In this document: one piece after another, positions 1 through 7,202 of the stretch
Layout of the letters: every line of letters starts with the position of its first letter
How positions within the stretch are numbered: the first letter of the stretch is position 1
From: Caldifarciminota bacterium
Lineage (GTDB): Bacteria; Hydrothermota; Tepidihabitantia; Tepidihabitantales; JAOUPE01
NCBI GenBank assembly: GCA_029880025.1
Contig: JAOUPE010000024.1
Coordinates: 1 to 11,562, forward strand
Length of the DNA stretch: 11,562 bases
Direction of reading: 5' to 3'
Position numbers and translations under genes: made by a program
Notes under the pieces: model-generated
Told to the model about the DNA's origin: nothing
Database searches by the model: none
Seen by the model: only the letters and a program-made list of their open reading frames with translations

Positions 1-92
1 TGGATGATTAATCAGAACCTGAGATTCCTAAAGGATTAGTTATAGAAGCTAAGTTGAAAACTATTTTGAGAGCGACTTAAGAATTTAACTAC

Positions 93-200
93 GGGGTAGC
101 CTAGGGGGCGGCTTAGGGGGCTCGTTACTGGTCTGAAAAAATTAGATAATTTTTGATATTTGTATCGGGGTGGCTTAGGGGCTATCTAGGGAGCAGGTTA
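93..200. repeat. Two clusters of G-rich 11-12 bp degenerate repeats
   Basis: On the plus strand, units of the form GGGG-N-(T/C)-G/A-GC-C/T-TA recur. One cluster covers about 93-128 (G-runs at 93-96, 104-108 and 116-120, spaced 11 and 12 bases) and a second covers 167-200 (G-runs at 167-170, 178-181 and 189-191). An AT-only hairpin lies between them. The second cluster runs into dapF and encodes the last residues of that protein. The role is unknown; the spaced G-runs could allow a G-quadruplex on the plus strand. The pattern is seen directly and any function is inference. Confidence 0.5.
136..154 (-). terminator. Weak AT-only hairpin downstream of dapF
   Basis: Downstream of the dapF stop, the minus-strand transcript can form a seven-pair A/U stem (arms AAAAATT and AATTTTT, loop of four) that ends in a run of T. 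This has the outline of an intrinsic terminator for the glycosyltransferase-dapF transcript. With no G-C pairs the stem is weak, so this is a possible rather than a firm terminator. Confidence 0.25.
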
Positions 201-1021
201 GTAGGTGGATTTTGCCTCAAATTTTTCCGCAATTCTTGGGAGAAATTTCCTTCTGCAACACTCGATACCTGACCAGTCATATGAACATGATTCTTTTCAT
301 CAATTTCAACCCTTATCATTCCTCCCGGCATAAGAACCTTGATATCTCTATCCACTAAACCCAATTTATTTGCCACACTTGCTGCCGCACAACTGCTGCT
401 GCCGGATGCTAAAGTATAACCAGTTCCTCTTTCCCAGATTTCAATTTTAATATTTTGTCGGTCGATTACTTTCAATAGCTGCACATTGATTCGATTTGGA
501 AATAAGGGATGATTTTCGACTTTTGGTCCGATTTCTTTGATAAGTTCCTCAGATATTTCTTCTAAGGGAATAACACAATGGGGATTTCCGATGGAAAGAC
601 AAGTTATATTATATTCCCGGTCATTAATTTTTAGCAGTTCACTCACACTTTTAAAAGTTACGGTTCCCATATCAATTTTAATCAAAGTTGCGTCGTCATT
701 TAATATTTCGACTGCTACTTCGCCGCTTAAGGTATGCAATTTAAATTTCTTTTGAGTAATAATTTTAGAATCATAAAGATATTTAGCGAATATTCTTATC
801 CCATTACCACTTTTTTCTGCCTCGCTGCCATCCGGGTTAAAAATCCGAAATTTAATTTTATCTTCTTCAATAATCGGACCAGAAAGGATTCCGTCTGAAC
901 CGACTCCAAAATTTCGATGGCAGATTAATTTAATTCTTTCCGGATTAAGTTCGATTTTAGTCTTCTGCGGGTCGATTACGATATAATCATTTCCTAATGC
1001 ATGATACTTATAAAAATCCAT
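182..1021 (-). CDS. dapF: Diaminopimelate epimerase family protein with both catalytic Cys replaced by Ser
   Basis: This is a 279-residue homologue of DapF, the cytoplasmic enzyme that interconverts LL- and meso-diaminopimelate for lysine and peptidoglycan synthesis. The family is clear from the N-terminal ALGNDYIVID (residues 8-17), FNPDGSE (61-67), GNGIR (72-76), GNPHCVIP (145-152) and the WERGTGYTLASG block (196-207), and the length is typical (about 274). The residues aligned with the catalytic pair (Cys73 and Cys217 in the Haemophilus enzyme) are Ser71 and Ser206; I read both codons as AGT and TCC. Cys211 is close by but is not in the catalytic position. The C-terminal tail from about residue 264 exceeds the usual end and is encoded by the G-rich repeats. 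The ATG overlaps the upstream glycosyltransferase stop as TAATG, so translation is probably coupled. Fold assignment is firm. Epimerase activity is doubtful, and the protein could be a DapF-like racemase or dehydratase. Confidence 0.85.
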   Translation of the reverse strand: MDFYKYHALGNDYIVIDPQKTKIELNPERIKLICHRNFGVGSDGILSGPIIEEDKIKFRIFNPDGSEAEKSGNGIRIFAKYLYDSKIITQKKFKLHTLSGEVAVEILNDDATLIKIDMGTVTFKSVSELLKINDREYNITCLSIGNPHCVIPLEEISEELIKEIGPKVENHPLFPNRINVQLLKVIDRQNIKIEIWERGTGYTLASGSSSCAAASVANKLGLVDRDIKVLMPGGMIRVEIDEKNHVHMTGQVSSVAEGNFSQELRKNLRQNPPTNLLPR

Positions 1022-2292
1022 TAACTATTAGATAGTTTTCGGTTTAATTGATCAAATAATTTAGCCAAACGCTGGGCTTGATTTTTACGGCTGAACCACT
1101 CAATCGGCTGGTTAGTAAAATTATCTTTTTGGTCTATAATCTCTAATATCGTAGAACTTATTTCTTCGGGCTCAAGGTCTGAACTTAATCCGACATTATG
1201 GTGTTCTATTAAACGAGTTGCCTCGTTACAACCTTCACAGACTGCTAAAATTGGTTTGCCAGCACCAAAATACTCATATAATTTCAATCCCACTGGTTGA
1301 TTGGGTTTGGTTAGATAAAGAAGAATATCTACACTTTTCATTAAATTCGTCACCTCTTGGTGTGGTAATGTACCCAAGTATTCGACATTAATGAAAGTCT
1401 TGAGTCGAGATAAACAATCAGGTGAAGCTCGACCGGCAATAAGTGTTTTTAGATTTTTAATGTCTTTAACTGATTCTAAGAAGGTAAATAACTCTTTTTC
1501 GTTTTCCCAGATATTGCCGGCGTAGAGAATCTGGTTCCATTGACCGCTGTCCATGGTCGATGGTCCACGGTCATCGAATTCAGTCGGGTCATAGCCGTTT
1601 TCAATTATCGTTGCAGGTTTTTCCAGTTTCTGAGCAGTTCCCTGGTTTACTGCAACCACCGCATCGGAATTTTTAAGAATATAGCGGCGTAATTTTTGAA
1701 CTGGATAGCGAAAATGAATTGGTGGTGGAACTAAACCAGTCGGATAGGGGTCACGAAAATCACTAACCAAAGGAAGATTACTGAATTGTTTTAAATAGAC
1801 ACCTAACAATAAAGCACTATAAGGTGGTGCGGTAGCAAAAATCAGAGAGGGTTTTTCTTGTTCAATTACCTTTTTGCCTAACCCGTAAGCAAATGGTATC
1901 CAAAAAGCTTTGGCATCTGGGAAAAATATATAGTTAATAAATGACGGCCCGGTTCCTTTTAATCGCAGAAACCATGGAATTTTAACCGCAGAGACATCGG
2001 TAGCGTTGGGGCTTGGCACCGACTCTTTGCCGAGGATAAACCTCGGCGCTACATCTTTCTGGAAAAAGTATAGAATCCGTGCCGGGTCAAGGCTCTCGCT
2101 GCGATAGATTTTGATTTCTTTCAAGTCATTAAGCAAATCTGGGTCATAATGGTAATAGCTGATTGGTTTGACCGTTAAGATTACTGGCTGCCAGCCAAAT
2201 TCGGGTAAAAACTTCGATAATTTCGTTACCCGCATCACACCACTCATACCTAAAGGTGGGGTATAATAAGCGACGATTAGAACTGTTTTCAT
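1021..2292 (-). CDS. GT-B glycosyltransferase (family 4-like)
   Basis: A 423-residue glycosyltransferase of the GT-B fold, probably transferring an activated sugar onto a cell-envelope or exopolysaccharide glycan at the inner face of the membrane. The N-terminal acceptor domain starts MKTVLIVAYYTPPLGMSG. The C-terminal donor domain has ILYAGNIWENEKE (255-267), LIAGR (284-288), VEYLGTLPHQEV (303-314) and the donor-binding block GLKLYEYFGAGKPIL (335-349). The frame opens further upstream with GTG at 2319, but the ATG at 2292 matches the usual family start; neither has a Shine-Dalgarno. Two local insertions look recent. Residues 80-100 carry a palindromic element flanked by a repeated Asp-Val, and residues about 242-248 come from a 7-bp triplicate. 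The gene ends in TAATG with dapF. The sugar donor and acceptor cannot be told from sequence. Confidence 0.85.
   Translation of the reverse strand: MKTVLIVAYYTPPLGMSGVMRVTKLSKFLPEFGWQPVILTVKPISYYHYDPDLLNDLKEIKIYRSESLDPARILYFFQKDVAPRFILGKESVPSPNATDVSAVKIPWFLRLKGTGPSFINYIFFPDAKAFWIPFAYGLGKKVIEQEKPSLIFATAPPYSALLLGVYLKQFSNLPLVSDFRDPYPTGLVPPPIHFRYPVQKLRRYILKNSDAVVAVNQGTAQKLEKPATIIENGYDPTEFDDRGPSTMDSGQWNQILYAGNIWENEKELFTFLESVKDIKNLKTLIAGRASPDCLSRLKTFINVEYLGTLPHQEVTNLMKSVDILLYLTKPNQPVGLKLYEYFGAGKPILAVCEGCNEATRLIEHHNVGLSSDLEPEEISSTILEIIDQKDNFTNQPIEWFSRKNQAQRLAKLFDQLNRKLSNS
1553..1573. repeat. Three tandem 7-bp units inside the glycosyltransferase gene
   Basis: Three head-to-tail heptamers, ATGGTCG, ATGGTCC and ACGGTCA, occupy 21 bp. 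The total is a multiple of three, so the reading frame is kept and about seven residues are added just before the donor-domain strand ILYAGN, a place where loop length is free to vary. Confidence 0.5.
1994..2055. repeat. Palindromic element inserted in frame in the glycosyltransferase gene
   Basis: A perfect hairpin at 2029-2047 (GCCGAGG, loop ATAAA, CCTCGGC) lies inside a larger inverted pair GTAGCG (2000-2005) and CGCTAC (2047-2052). Flanking these is a 5-bp direct repeat ACATC at 1994-1998 and 2051-2055, which looks like a target-site duplication. The direct repeats are 57 bp apart, exactly 19 codons, so the frame survives, and the protein shows the duplication as Asp-Val at residues 80-81 and 99-100. 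This resembles the Rickettsia palindromic elements, which also sit inside genes. No second copy is visible in the window, so mobility is inferred. Confidence 0.5.
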
Positions 2293-2306
2293 ATTACACA
2301 GAAGGG

Positions 2307-2427
2307 AAATTAAAAACACATATTAAAAACAGAAAAAAATGTAGAAGAACCCTTCCGAGCTCGATAACCGGACAGAAACCCGCTCCTGCATGAAGTTTTT
2401 GCATTTTAGAGTTTGTGTTTTTAATTT
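2307..2427. repeat. 121-bp intergenic element with 14-bp perfect inverted ends
   Basis: AAATTAAAAACACA (2307-2320) and its exact complement TGTGTTTTTAATTT (2414-2427) bound a 93-bp core that is more GC-rich in the middle. Just inside the left arm the motif ATTAAAAACA is repeated (2322-2331). I see no target-site duplication and no open frame in the core. The element separates the helicase gene from the glycosyltransferase gene. It could be a MITE-like element, an RNA cruciform acting as terminator or processing site, or a fossil boundary of the cassette. Confidence 0.45.
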
Positions 2428-2435
2428 TTAATATT

Positions 2436-4514
2436 TTATATTCCTCTTATGTATCCGGTCAATGCTTTCAGACATTTGTCCGGCGAAAGCTCAACTAATC
2501 TGAGCTGGTTTAAATAATTCAACAAACCACCGATATCTAATGTTAAACAATGGTCTTCGATTTGTAAATCCTCGGGTAAACTTCGAAAGAATGCGCCGGA
2601 GCCTAAATTGTCTTCAAACTGAAATATATTCTCTTTTATCACCGAGCGAATCGCATTTTCATCAGGAATCGGGAAGGGTAAATATTGGCTATTATTTGGT
2701 TTGAAATCGCTTGTTAACCCCAAGTCTCTAATCACGGTTGCTTTCTTGGCGCGCATCGAGAAAATCTTGCCCTCAATATCAATCATCGGAATTTCGACAC
2801 GATTGAAAGCTTCACTAAGAATATATCCGTATAACATACCTAAAAAATGAATAATATAGATATTACCAGCATCAAAAAAATACGGGAACTCGTCCGGTTT
2901 CAAATCGGGAAAGAACTTTTGTTTAATAACTGTTGCCAACTGATAATAATAACCACCGGTGCCGGTTCCTTCAAACAGTTTAGTTGTGCCATCCGCTTCG
3001 CCAATTCTTTGGGCGAAGACCTTTTTCTCTTTTTCTTGTTTTTCTACCATTTCCCAGCTTCTGCCACCAAGGATAAACCGTTTGGAAAGATAGAATATTT
3101 TGCCGATATGGGTCCCAGTACCGATATCATAAACATCATAATTGCCAAAACTCTTCTCTTGAATATTAGAGTGAATTTTGCCATAGGCAACTTTTTTTTC
3201 CAATTTTGGGGTGAGAAAGTAAACACCGGTTCTTGGTGTAGTCAATGAACCATCGCTCAATAAATTCTGAAATATGGATTGAATGTTTTCTTCGTTTTCA
3301 TACATAGGCTTTATGACCCGAAGCATCGAATCAAAAGTAGTCCCAATCCTTCGACGCTGAAAAAGATAAGAGAAAATTTGCTGGGGTATTACCGAGAGGC
3401 AAGGGTTATAGCGCTTTTCGAATAATTGTCCTTTTTTGGCACAGTCAAAGAATAGCTCAAACAGAAATTTCTCCCAAGGGTTATCATAGACTCCAATCGC
3501 AAAAAGATAATATTGTTTTCGACGATTGCCCCGACCGATGCGTTGCAGGAGTGAGCTGACATTGAACGGCGGTCGAAAAAGCACCACGCCATCAACATCA
3601 CCGATGTCAATGCCTAATTCCAGAGTCGAGGTAGCACAAAGAATTCCATATTTCTCTTGGGTCATCAGTTGTTCAATTCTTTCCCGTTCTTTTTTGGTCA
3701 AACTGGCATGATGCACCCAGACCTTGCCGCGAAACGGTGGACGGTCAAAAATCTTGGCATAAGATTCAGCATAACTACGGGCATTGAAAAAACAAAGAAT
3801 CTTATGCAATTCGCGTTCTTGTAAATGACGGAAGATTATATCAACAAAATTTTTGGAATGAGGAATTAAAATATTTTCAATTTCTCTTTCGGTTTGGACA
3901 AATACTACATTGGGATTTGGAAAATAACGCTCGCCAATCTTCAAATCATCAATCGTTGCCGATAGGGCATAGTATCTAAGATTTTGATTAATCCGACGTA
4001 ATCGGGTTAAAAGGATTCTGAGCTGGTCGCCACGCGGGTTATTATCCAATAGGTGTAATTCATCCAATATCACCGCCGAGAGCTGGGTAAAAACTTTAGG
4101 AAATCGGCACAGCAGCGAGTCAAAAGATTCGGGTGTGGTGAGAAGCAAAAACGGCGGTCGTTTGGTATCAAATTTTGGTCGATCACCAGTTTTACGGGCT
4201 AAATCGATTTCTAAACTTAACTTGAGATAATCTATCGGTGAAGAAAGCCGACGGTTAAGGTCATTGACCAATGCACGGGTTGGTGAAATGTAGAGTATAG
4301 AAAATTGATTCAGCTTGTCAGGTAATAAGTTTTCAATCACTGGTGCCACTACTGCCTCGGTTTTGCCGGTCGCCGCCGGCGAAATGACAACGACATTCTC
4401 GCCAGTGAGAATTTTTGGAATCGTCTCGATTTGAACTTTAGTTAATCGACCAAAGCGACTGAAAAACGGAATCCAGGTGCGTCTTAAGGCTTGCTTTGTC
4501 TCGGCTTCGGTCAT
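2436..4514 (-). CDS. Lhr-like superfamily 2 DEAD/DEAH-box helicase (BrxHI-type)
   Basis: A 692-residue ATP-dependent nucleic acid helicase. Motifs appear in order: a Q-like Gln28 in TKVQIETIP, motif I SPAATGKTEA (45-54), Ia PTRALVNDL (78-86), Ib TPES (127-130), II DELH (151-154), III SAT (185-187), IV FFNAR (242-246), V STLELGIDIGDVDGVV (296-311) and VI QRIGRGNRR (324-332). The motif V/VI wording is that of Lhr. After the two RecA domains, about 350 residues follow, including VYDIGTGTHIGKIFYLS (461-477), which resembles the beta-barrel part of Lhr-type C-terminal regions. It is much shorter than full Lhr (about 1400-1500) and closer to helicases of BREX and TerB-linked loci. Start is the ATG at 4514, 28 bases after the stop of the upstream ATPase gene, with no Shine-Dalgarno. 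It is last in the cassette. Strand polarity and substrate are unknown. Confidence 0.85.
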   Translation of the reverse strand: MTEAETKQALRRTWIPFFSRFGRLTKVQIETIPKILTGENVVVISPAATGKTEAVVAPVIENLLPDKLNQFSILYISPTRALVNDLNRRLSSPIDYLKLSLEIDLARKTGDRPKFDTKRPPFLLLTTPESFDSLLCRFPKVFTQLSAVILDELHLLDNNPRGDQLRILLTRLRRINQNLRYYALSATIDDLKIGERYFPNPNVVFVQTEREIENILIPHSKNFVDIIFRHLQERELHKILCFFNARSYAESYAKIFDRPPFRGKVWVHHASLTKKERERIEQLMTQEKYGILCATSTLELGIDIGDVDGVVLFRPPFNVSSLLQRIGRGNRRKQYYLFAIGVYDNPWEKFLFELFFDCAKKGQLFEKRYNPCLSVIPQQIFSYLFQRRRIGTTFDSMLRVIKPMYENEENIQSIFQNLLSDGSLTTPRTGVYFLTPKLEKKVAYGKIHSNIQEKSFGNYDVYDIGTGTHIGKIFYLSKRFILGGRSWEMVEKQEKEKKVFAQRIGEADGTTKLFEGTGTGGYYYQLATVIKQKFFPDLKPDEFPYFFDAGNIYIIHFLGMLYGYILSEAFNRVEIPMIDIEGKIFSMRAKKATVIRDLGLTSDFKPNNSQYLPFPIPDENAIRSVIKENIFQFEDNLGSGAFFRSLPEDLQIEDHCLTLDIGGLLNYLNQLRLVELSPDKCLKALTGYIRGI

Positions 4515-4542
4515 TTTTAATTATTGCTTGTTAGTTTTTAGA

Positions 4543-5853
4543 TTAATTACTAATCTTCTTAATGACTCCCAATTGCCGCAGTCGAATTAAATCGAGGACT
4601 TCGACACAATATTTGATGAAAAATCTTATCCCTTCATCCTTTTTCTTTAAGGCGTTGACAAAAAATTGTTTCTTTTCGGAATCGTTCAGAATAAAACCGG
4701 GATAGGCACGACTGTAGACCAAGGTCAACCGATTAAATGCCTCAATCAGCGCCTTTTCTTTAAGTTGGACAAGACTAAGACGGTGCTTAATGAAATTAGT
4801 CAGTTTAATATATGTATAATCGTAAGGCATTGGAGTCGTTGCAATCACTAACAGGATATAGGAGTCTTGATAAATATACGGGGTGGGTCGCACTTGATTG
4901 TGAATCAACCGGCTATCAATTTTTTTTAGTTCGGGGTCATCGAGCGCGGTGCGAATCAGACCTTCTAAGAAATTCATGCCGCGGGTGAAGGCGATGATGT
5001 CCCAGAGATGAGTTACGGTCTCTGCCTCATCAATTAGAACCACCAGTCCATGAAGTTCGAGTTTTTGGGCAATATAACTCAAGCCGCTGATATTATAGCA
5101 GTAGAAATCGGCTGCCGTCGAAAAATCATAGAGGGCGGGGATGCGGTAACCACCCCTTATTCGATAAGGGCTTCGGTATTCGACCGCATATTCTTTTGTA
5201 CTCTCGCCTTCAATCCATTGCCAGAAGACCTCGGCCATTAAATTCGATTCATCCAGTCGCTTCAATTTCGCTAAAAGTGGTGTATAAAAGCAGTGTTCCG
5301 GAATTGATAATTCGGATGCTTTACGTAATAAATCCCGGAACGAATTTTCATGGTCCTGGTTGATAAAGCGCAGATTGTGAACAATTTCTCGCCAGACCCG
5401 TTTTGGACGATTCGGGGCTACTTCTCTTGGGTCGAATTCACAGCGCGTTGTCACCATATTCATCTTCAATGCCTGATGGTGGATGTATTCCAAAAGATGG
5501 GTTTTGCCTGACCCGTATTCGCCTTCGATTAAAAATACCCCGCCTTTGCCCTGTTTAAGATTATTAAGACCACTGAGTATTTTTTCAATTTCTGAATCAC
5601 GACCAAAAGTAAAATCCTCGACATCCTGGTGTGGCACGATTCCCATCCGAAATGCCTCAATCATCCGGCGCGCACTGATTTCTGATATTGGCTTCTCTTC
5701 ATGAGCTACCGGCATCACCCGACTCACCGGTATCCAGAGTCTTAACCCACTCTTAAATTTAACCAGAACTTCAGTTCTTCGCCAGCGATAGTCCAATACT
5801 TCACCTTCACCAAATACCGGATGGGATACGCAAGTGGCGGTAGTATCAGACAT
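4543..5853 (-). CDS. BrxC/BrxD-like (DUF2791-type) ATPase with N-terminal SH3/Tudor-like module
   Basis: A 436-residue cytoplasmic P-loop ATPase. Walker A is GEYGSGKTHL (111-120) and Walker B is VVLIDEAE (271-278). The Gly-x-Tyr-Gly-x-Gly-Lys-Thr-His form followed by an Asp-Glu-Ala-Glu box is characteristic of the BREX BrxC/BrxD ATPase family. Residues 9-49 form an additional module beginning SHPVFGEGEVLDY and continuing with alternating beta residues to LRLWIPVSRV. This pattern resembles the small Tudor/SH3-like tail of UvrD and PcrA helicases, which contacts RNA polymerase. Residues 225-265 hold a Tyr- and Arg-rich segment before Walker B that the other ATPase lacks. It is 74 bases downstream of the other ATPase gene and 28 bases upstream of the helicase. 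Start at the ATG at 5853 without Shine-Dalgarno. ATP binding is confident; the helicase-partner role and RNA polymerase contact are inference. Confidence 0.8.
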   Translation of the reverse strand: MSDTTATCVSHPVFGEGEVLDYRWRRTEVLVKFKSGLRLWIPVSRVMPVAHEEKPISEISARRMIEAFRMGIVPHQDVEDFTFGRDSEIEKILSGLNNLKQGKGGVFLIEGEYGSGKTHLLEYIHHQALKMNMVTTRCEFDPREVAPNRPKRVWREIVHNLRFINQDHENSFRDLLRKASELSIPEHCFYTPLLAKLKRLDESNLMAEVFWQWIEGESTKEYAVEYRSPYRIRGGYRIPALYDFSTAADFYCYNISGLSYIAQKLELHGLVVLIDEAETVTHLWDIIAFTRGMNFLEGLIRTALDDPELKKIDSRLIHNQVRPTPYIYQDSYILLVIATTPMPYDYTYIKLTNFIKHRLSLVQLKEKALIEAFNRLTLVYSRAYPGFILNDSEKKQFFVNALKKKDEGIRFFIKYCVEVLDLIRLRQLGVIKKISN

Positions 5854-5927
5854 AATTAATATAGCTATTGTATAAATTTATGAAATTAAAAAATCTGCTT
5901 ACCAAGACTCAAAAAAACAACCCTGTC

Positions 5928-7202
5928 CTAAAACTCTTCGCTTTCCACCTCGGCTTTTGACTCTTCGGTCAATTTCTGGGTTGTGACTCTAAGGATACTC
6001 TCAGCATCCTTGCGCTCAATTGATTTGGCTGGTTCTTTTCGGATCCGGTGGAAGGCTTCGATTGTTCCGATAACAAAGAGTCGACGATAACTCACATCAT
6101 AAGCAAAAGCCGATAATGCCAAGTCGGATAAGTTAGAAATGGTCTTTTCCAATACACTGCGATTAAATTCAAAACCATAAGCGGATTCAAATAGTCCAGC
6201 GAGTCTTAAACCAAGTGCTTTCAGGAATTGGGCAGGTTCGATTCCCAATTCCTCAAGGTCGATTTTCACTCCAACCGGGTTAGTCTCGGACAAAGTGCTG
6301 CGCAACCTCTGTTTCAATGCCTCATAAACCCCACCGCTGCCATCGAGTAAAAGGTTTTCATCCGGAATCGCATAAAAAAACATAACCCCGGGTAAACGGC
6401 TATTACCACACTCATCAAGAATCTGGCGCAGATTGTCCAGGGCACGACGTTTATCCTTGGATGATGATATACTCATGCCCCGTTCCGCTTCGTCAAAGAG
6501 CAAGATTAAACCAGAATAGCCAATCGCATGAATCCACTGGGCAAGGGAGCGAATGATTCGGAATGCGGTTGCCTTATCAATTCTTTCTGATATTCGATAT
6601 CTTGCCCGAACATCCCGACCGACCTCTTCACCTTTAAGCCATTGCAGGACCGATTCAAAACCTTCATCGTCTTCCGCGATGATACTGGTAAAAGCACCTT
6701 TAACCGCATTCAAAAAACTGGTACTTTCGGTGCCTTTGATTGTTCTTAAGTATTCATGCATAGAATTGACCTGTTCCACCTTGGCTTTACTATCTTTGTA
6801 CCAGCGATGCAATAGGCTCTCAATTCCTTTTTCCCAGGGTTTAGTCAGCTCTTCTTCACTAACCGGTGGTGTCAGGTTAATCACAATTTGCTTATAAACC
6901 AGTTCGAGTTTGTCAAACGGACATTCGGTCGGGTTAAGACTGACATAGACAACGACAAAATCATGCTTAAATGCCAGATTGCGCACCGAATAGAGAAAAT
7001 GGGTTTTGCCGCCGCCATAGTTGCCAGTGATTAATTTGAATGAAGAGAGGTTATATTTGAGAATACCTTTGAGATATTCATCCTCAATAATCGACAGATG
7101 CTTTTCCAAGCCAATCGTAAAAGTTTCGATGCCGAATTCAGGCGGGGTACCGGTGCTACCCAATTTATTGATTATGGCTCGGGCAAAATTCGGTTCAATC
7201 AT
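5928..7202 (-). CDS. BrxD-like (DUF2791-type) P-loop ATPase
   Basis: A 424-residue cytoplasmic ATPase of the BREX BrxC/BrxD type, with Walker A GNYGGGKTHF (60-69) and Walker B LILLFDEAE (232-240). Between the two boxes is a mostly helical insertion (about 120-215), and SYRRLFVIG (371-379) carries Arg373/Arg374 as arginine-finger candidates. In BREX, BrxD is found with the BrxHI helicase, and here an Lhr-like helicase is two genes downstream. The protein shares only its core motifs with the second ATPase of the cassette, so the pair are ancient paralogues, plausibly forming a mixed assembly. The gene begins in an ATGA overlap with the upstream 283-residue gene and has the only strong Shine-Dalgarno in the window, so it is made by coupled re-initiation. 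The acidic C-terminal tail (about 412-424) is probably disordered. Confidence 0.8.
   Translation of the reverse strand: MIEPNFARAIINKLGSTGTPPEFGIETFTIGLEKHLSIIEDEYLKGILKYNLSSFKLITGNYGGGKTHFLYSVRNLAFKHDFVVVYVSLNPTECPFDKLELVYKQIVINLTPPVSEEELTKPWEKGIESLLHRWYKDSKAKVEQVNSMHEYLRTIKGTESTSFLNAVKGAFTSIIAEDDEGFESVLQWLKGEEVGRDVRARYRISERIDKATAFRIIRSLAQWIHAIGYSGLILLFDEAERGMSISSSKDKRRALDNLRQILDECGNSRLPGVMFFYAIPDENLLLDGSGGVYEALKQRLRSTLSETNPVGVKIDLEELGIEPAQFLKALGLRLAGLFESAYGFEFNRSVLEKTISNLSDLALSAFAYDVSYRRLFVIGTIEAFHRIRKEPAKSIERKDAESILRVTTQKLTEESKAEVESEEF

Noticed and set aside
12..80. Short plus-strand open stretch ending in TAA at 78-80 that reads like a protein C-terminus
   Set aside because: An in-frame stop at 9-11 closes it after about 22 codons with no start codon or ribosome binding site. 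It could only be a gene end after a frameshift, which the window cannot show.
2293..2319. Upstream GTG start for the glycosyltransferase
   Set aside because: It would add nine residues before the canonical MKTVLIVAYY start, falls inside the inverted-repeat arm and has no ribosome binding site.
2847..3248. 133-residue plus-strand open frame opposite the helicase gene
   Set aside because: It lies wholly within a gene with all helicase motifs and its own translation shows no recognisable domain, so it is a shadow frame.
5854..5927. Possible internal promoter between the two ATPase genes
   Set aside because: TACAAT- and TATATT-like boxes exist before the ATG, but no convincing -35 box has proper spacing in this AT-rich gap.
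6553..6897. 114-residue plus-strand open frame opposite the BrxD-like ATPase
   Set aside because: Antisense to a well-supported coding region and without family motifs or start signals.
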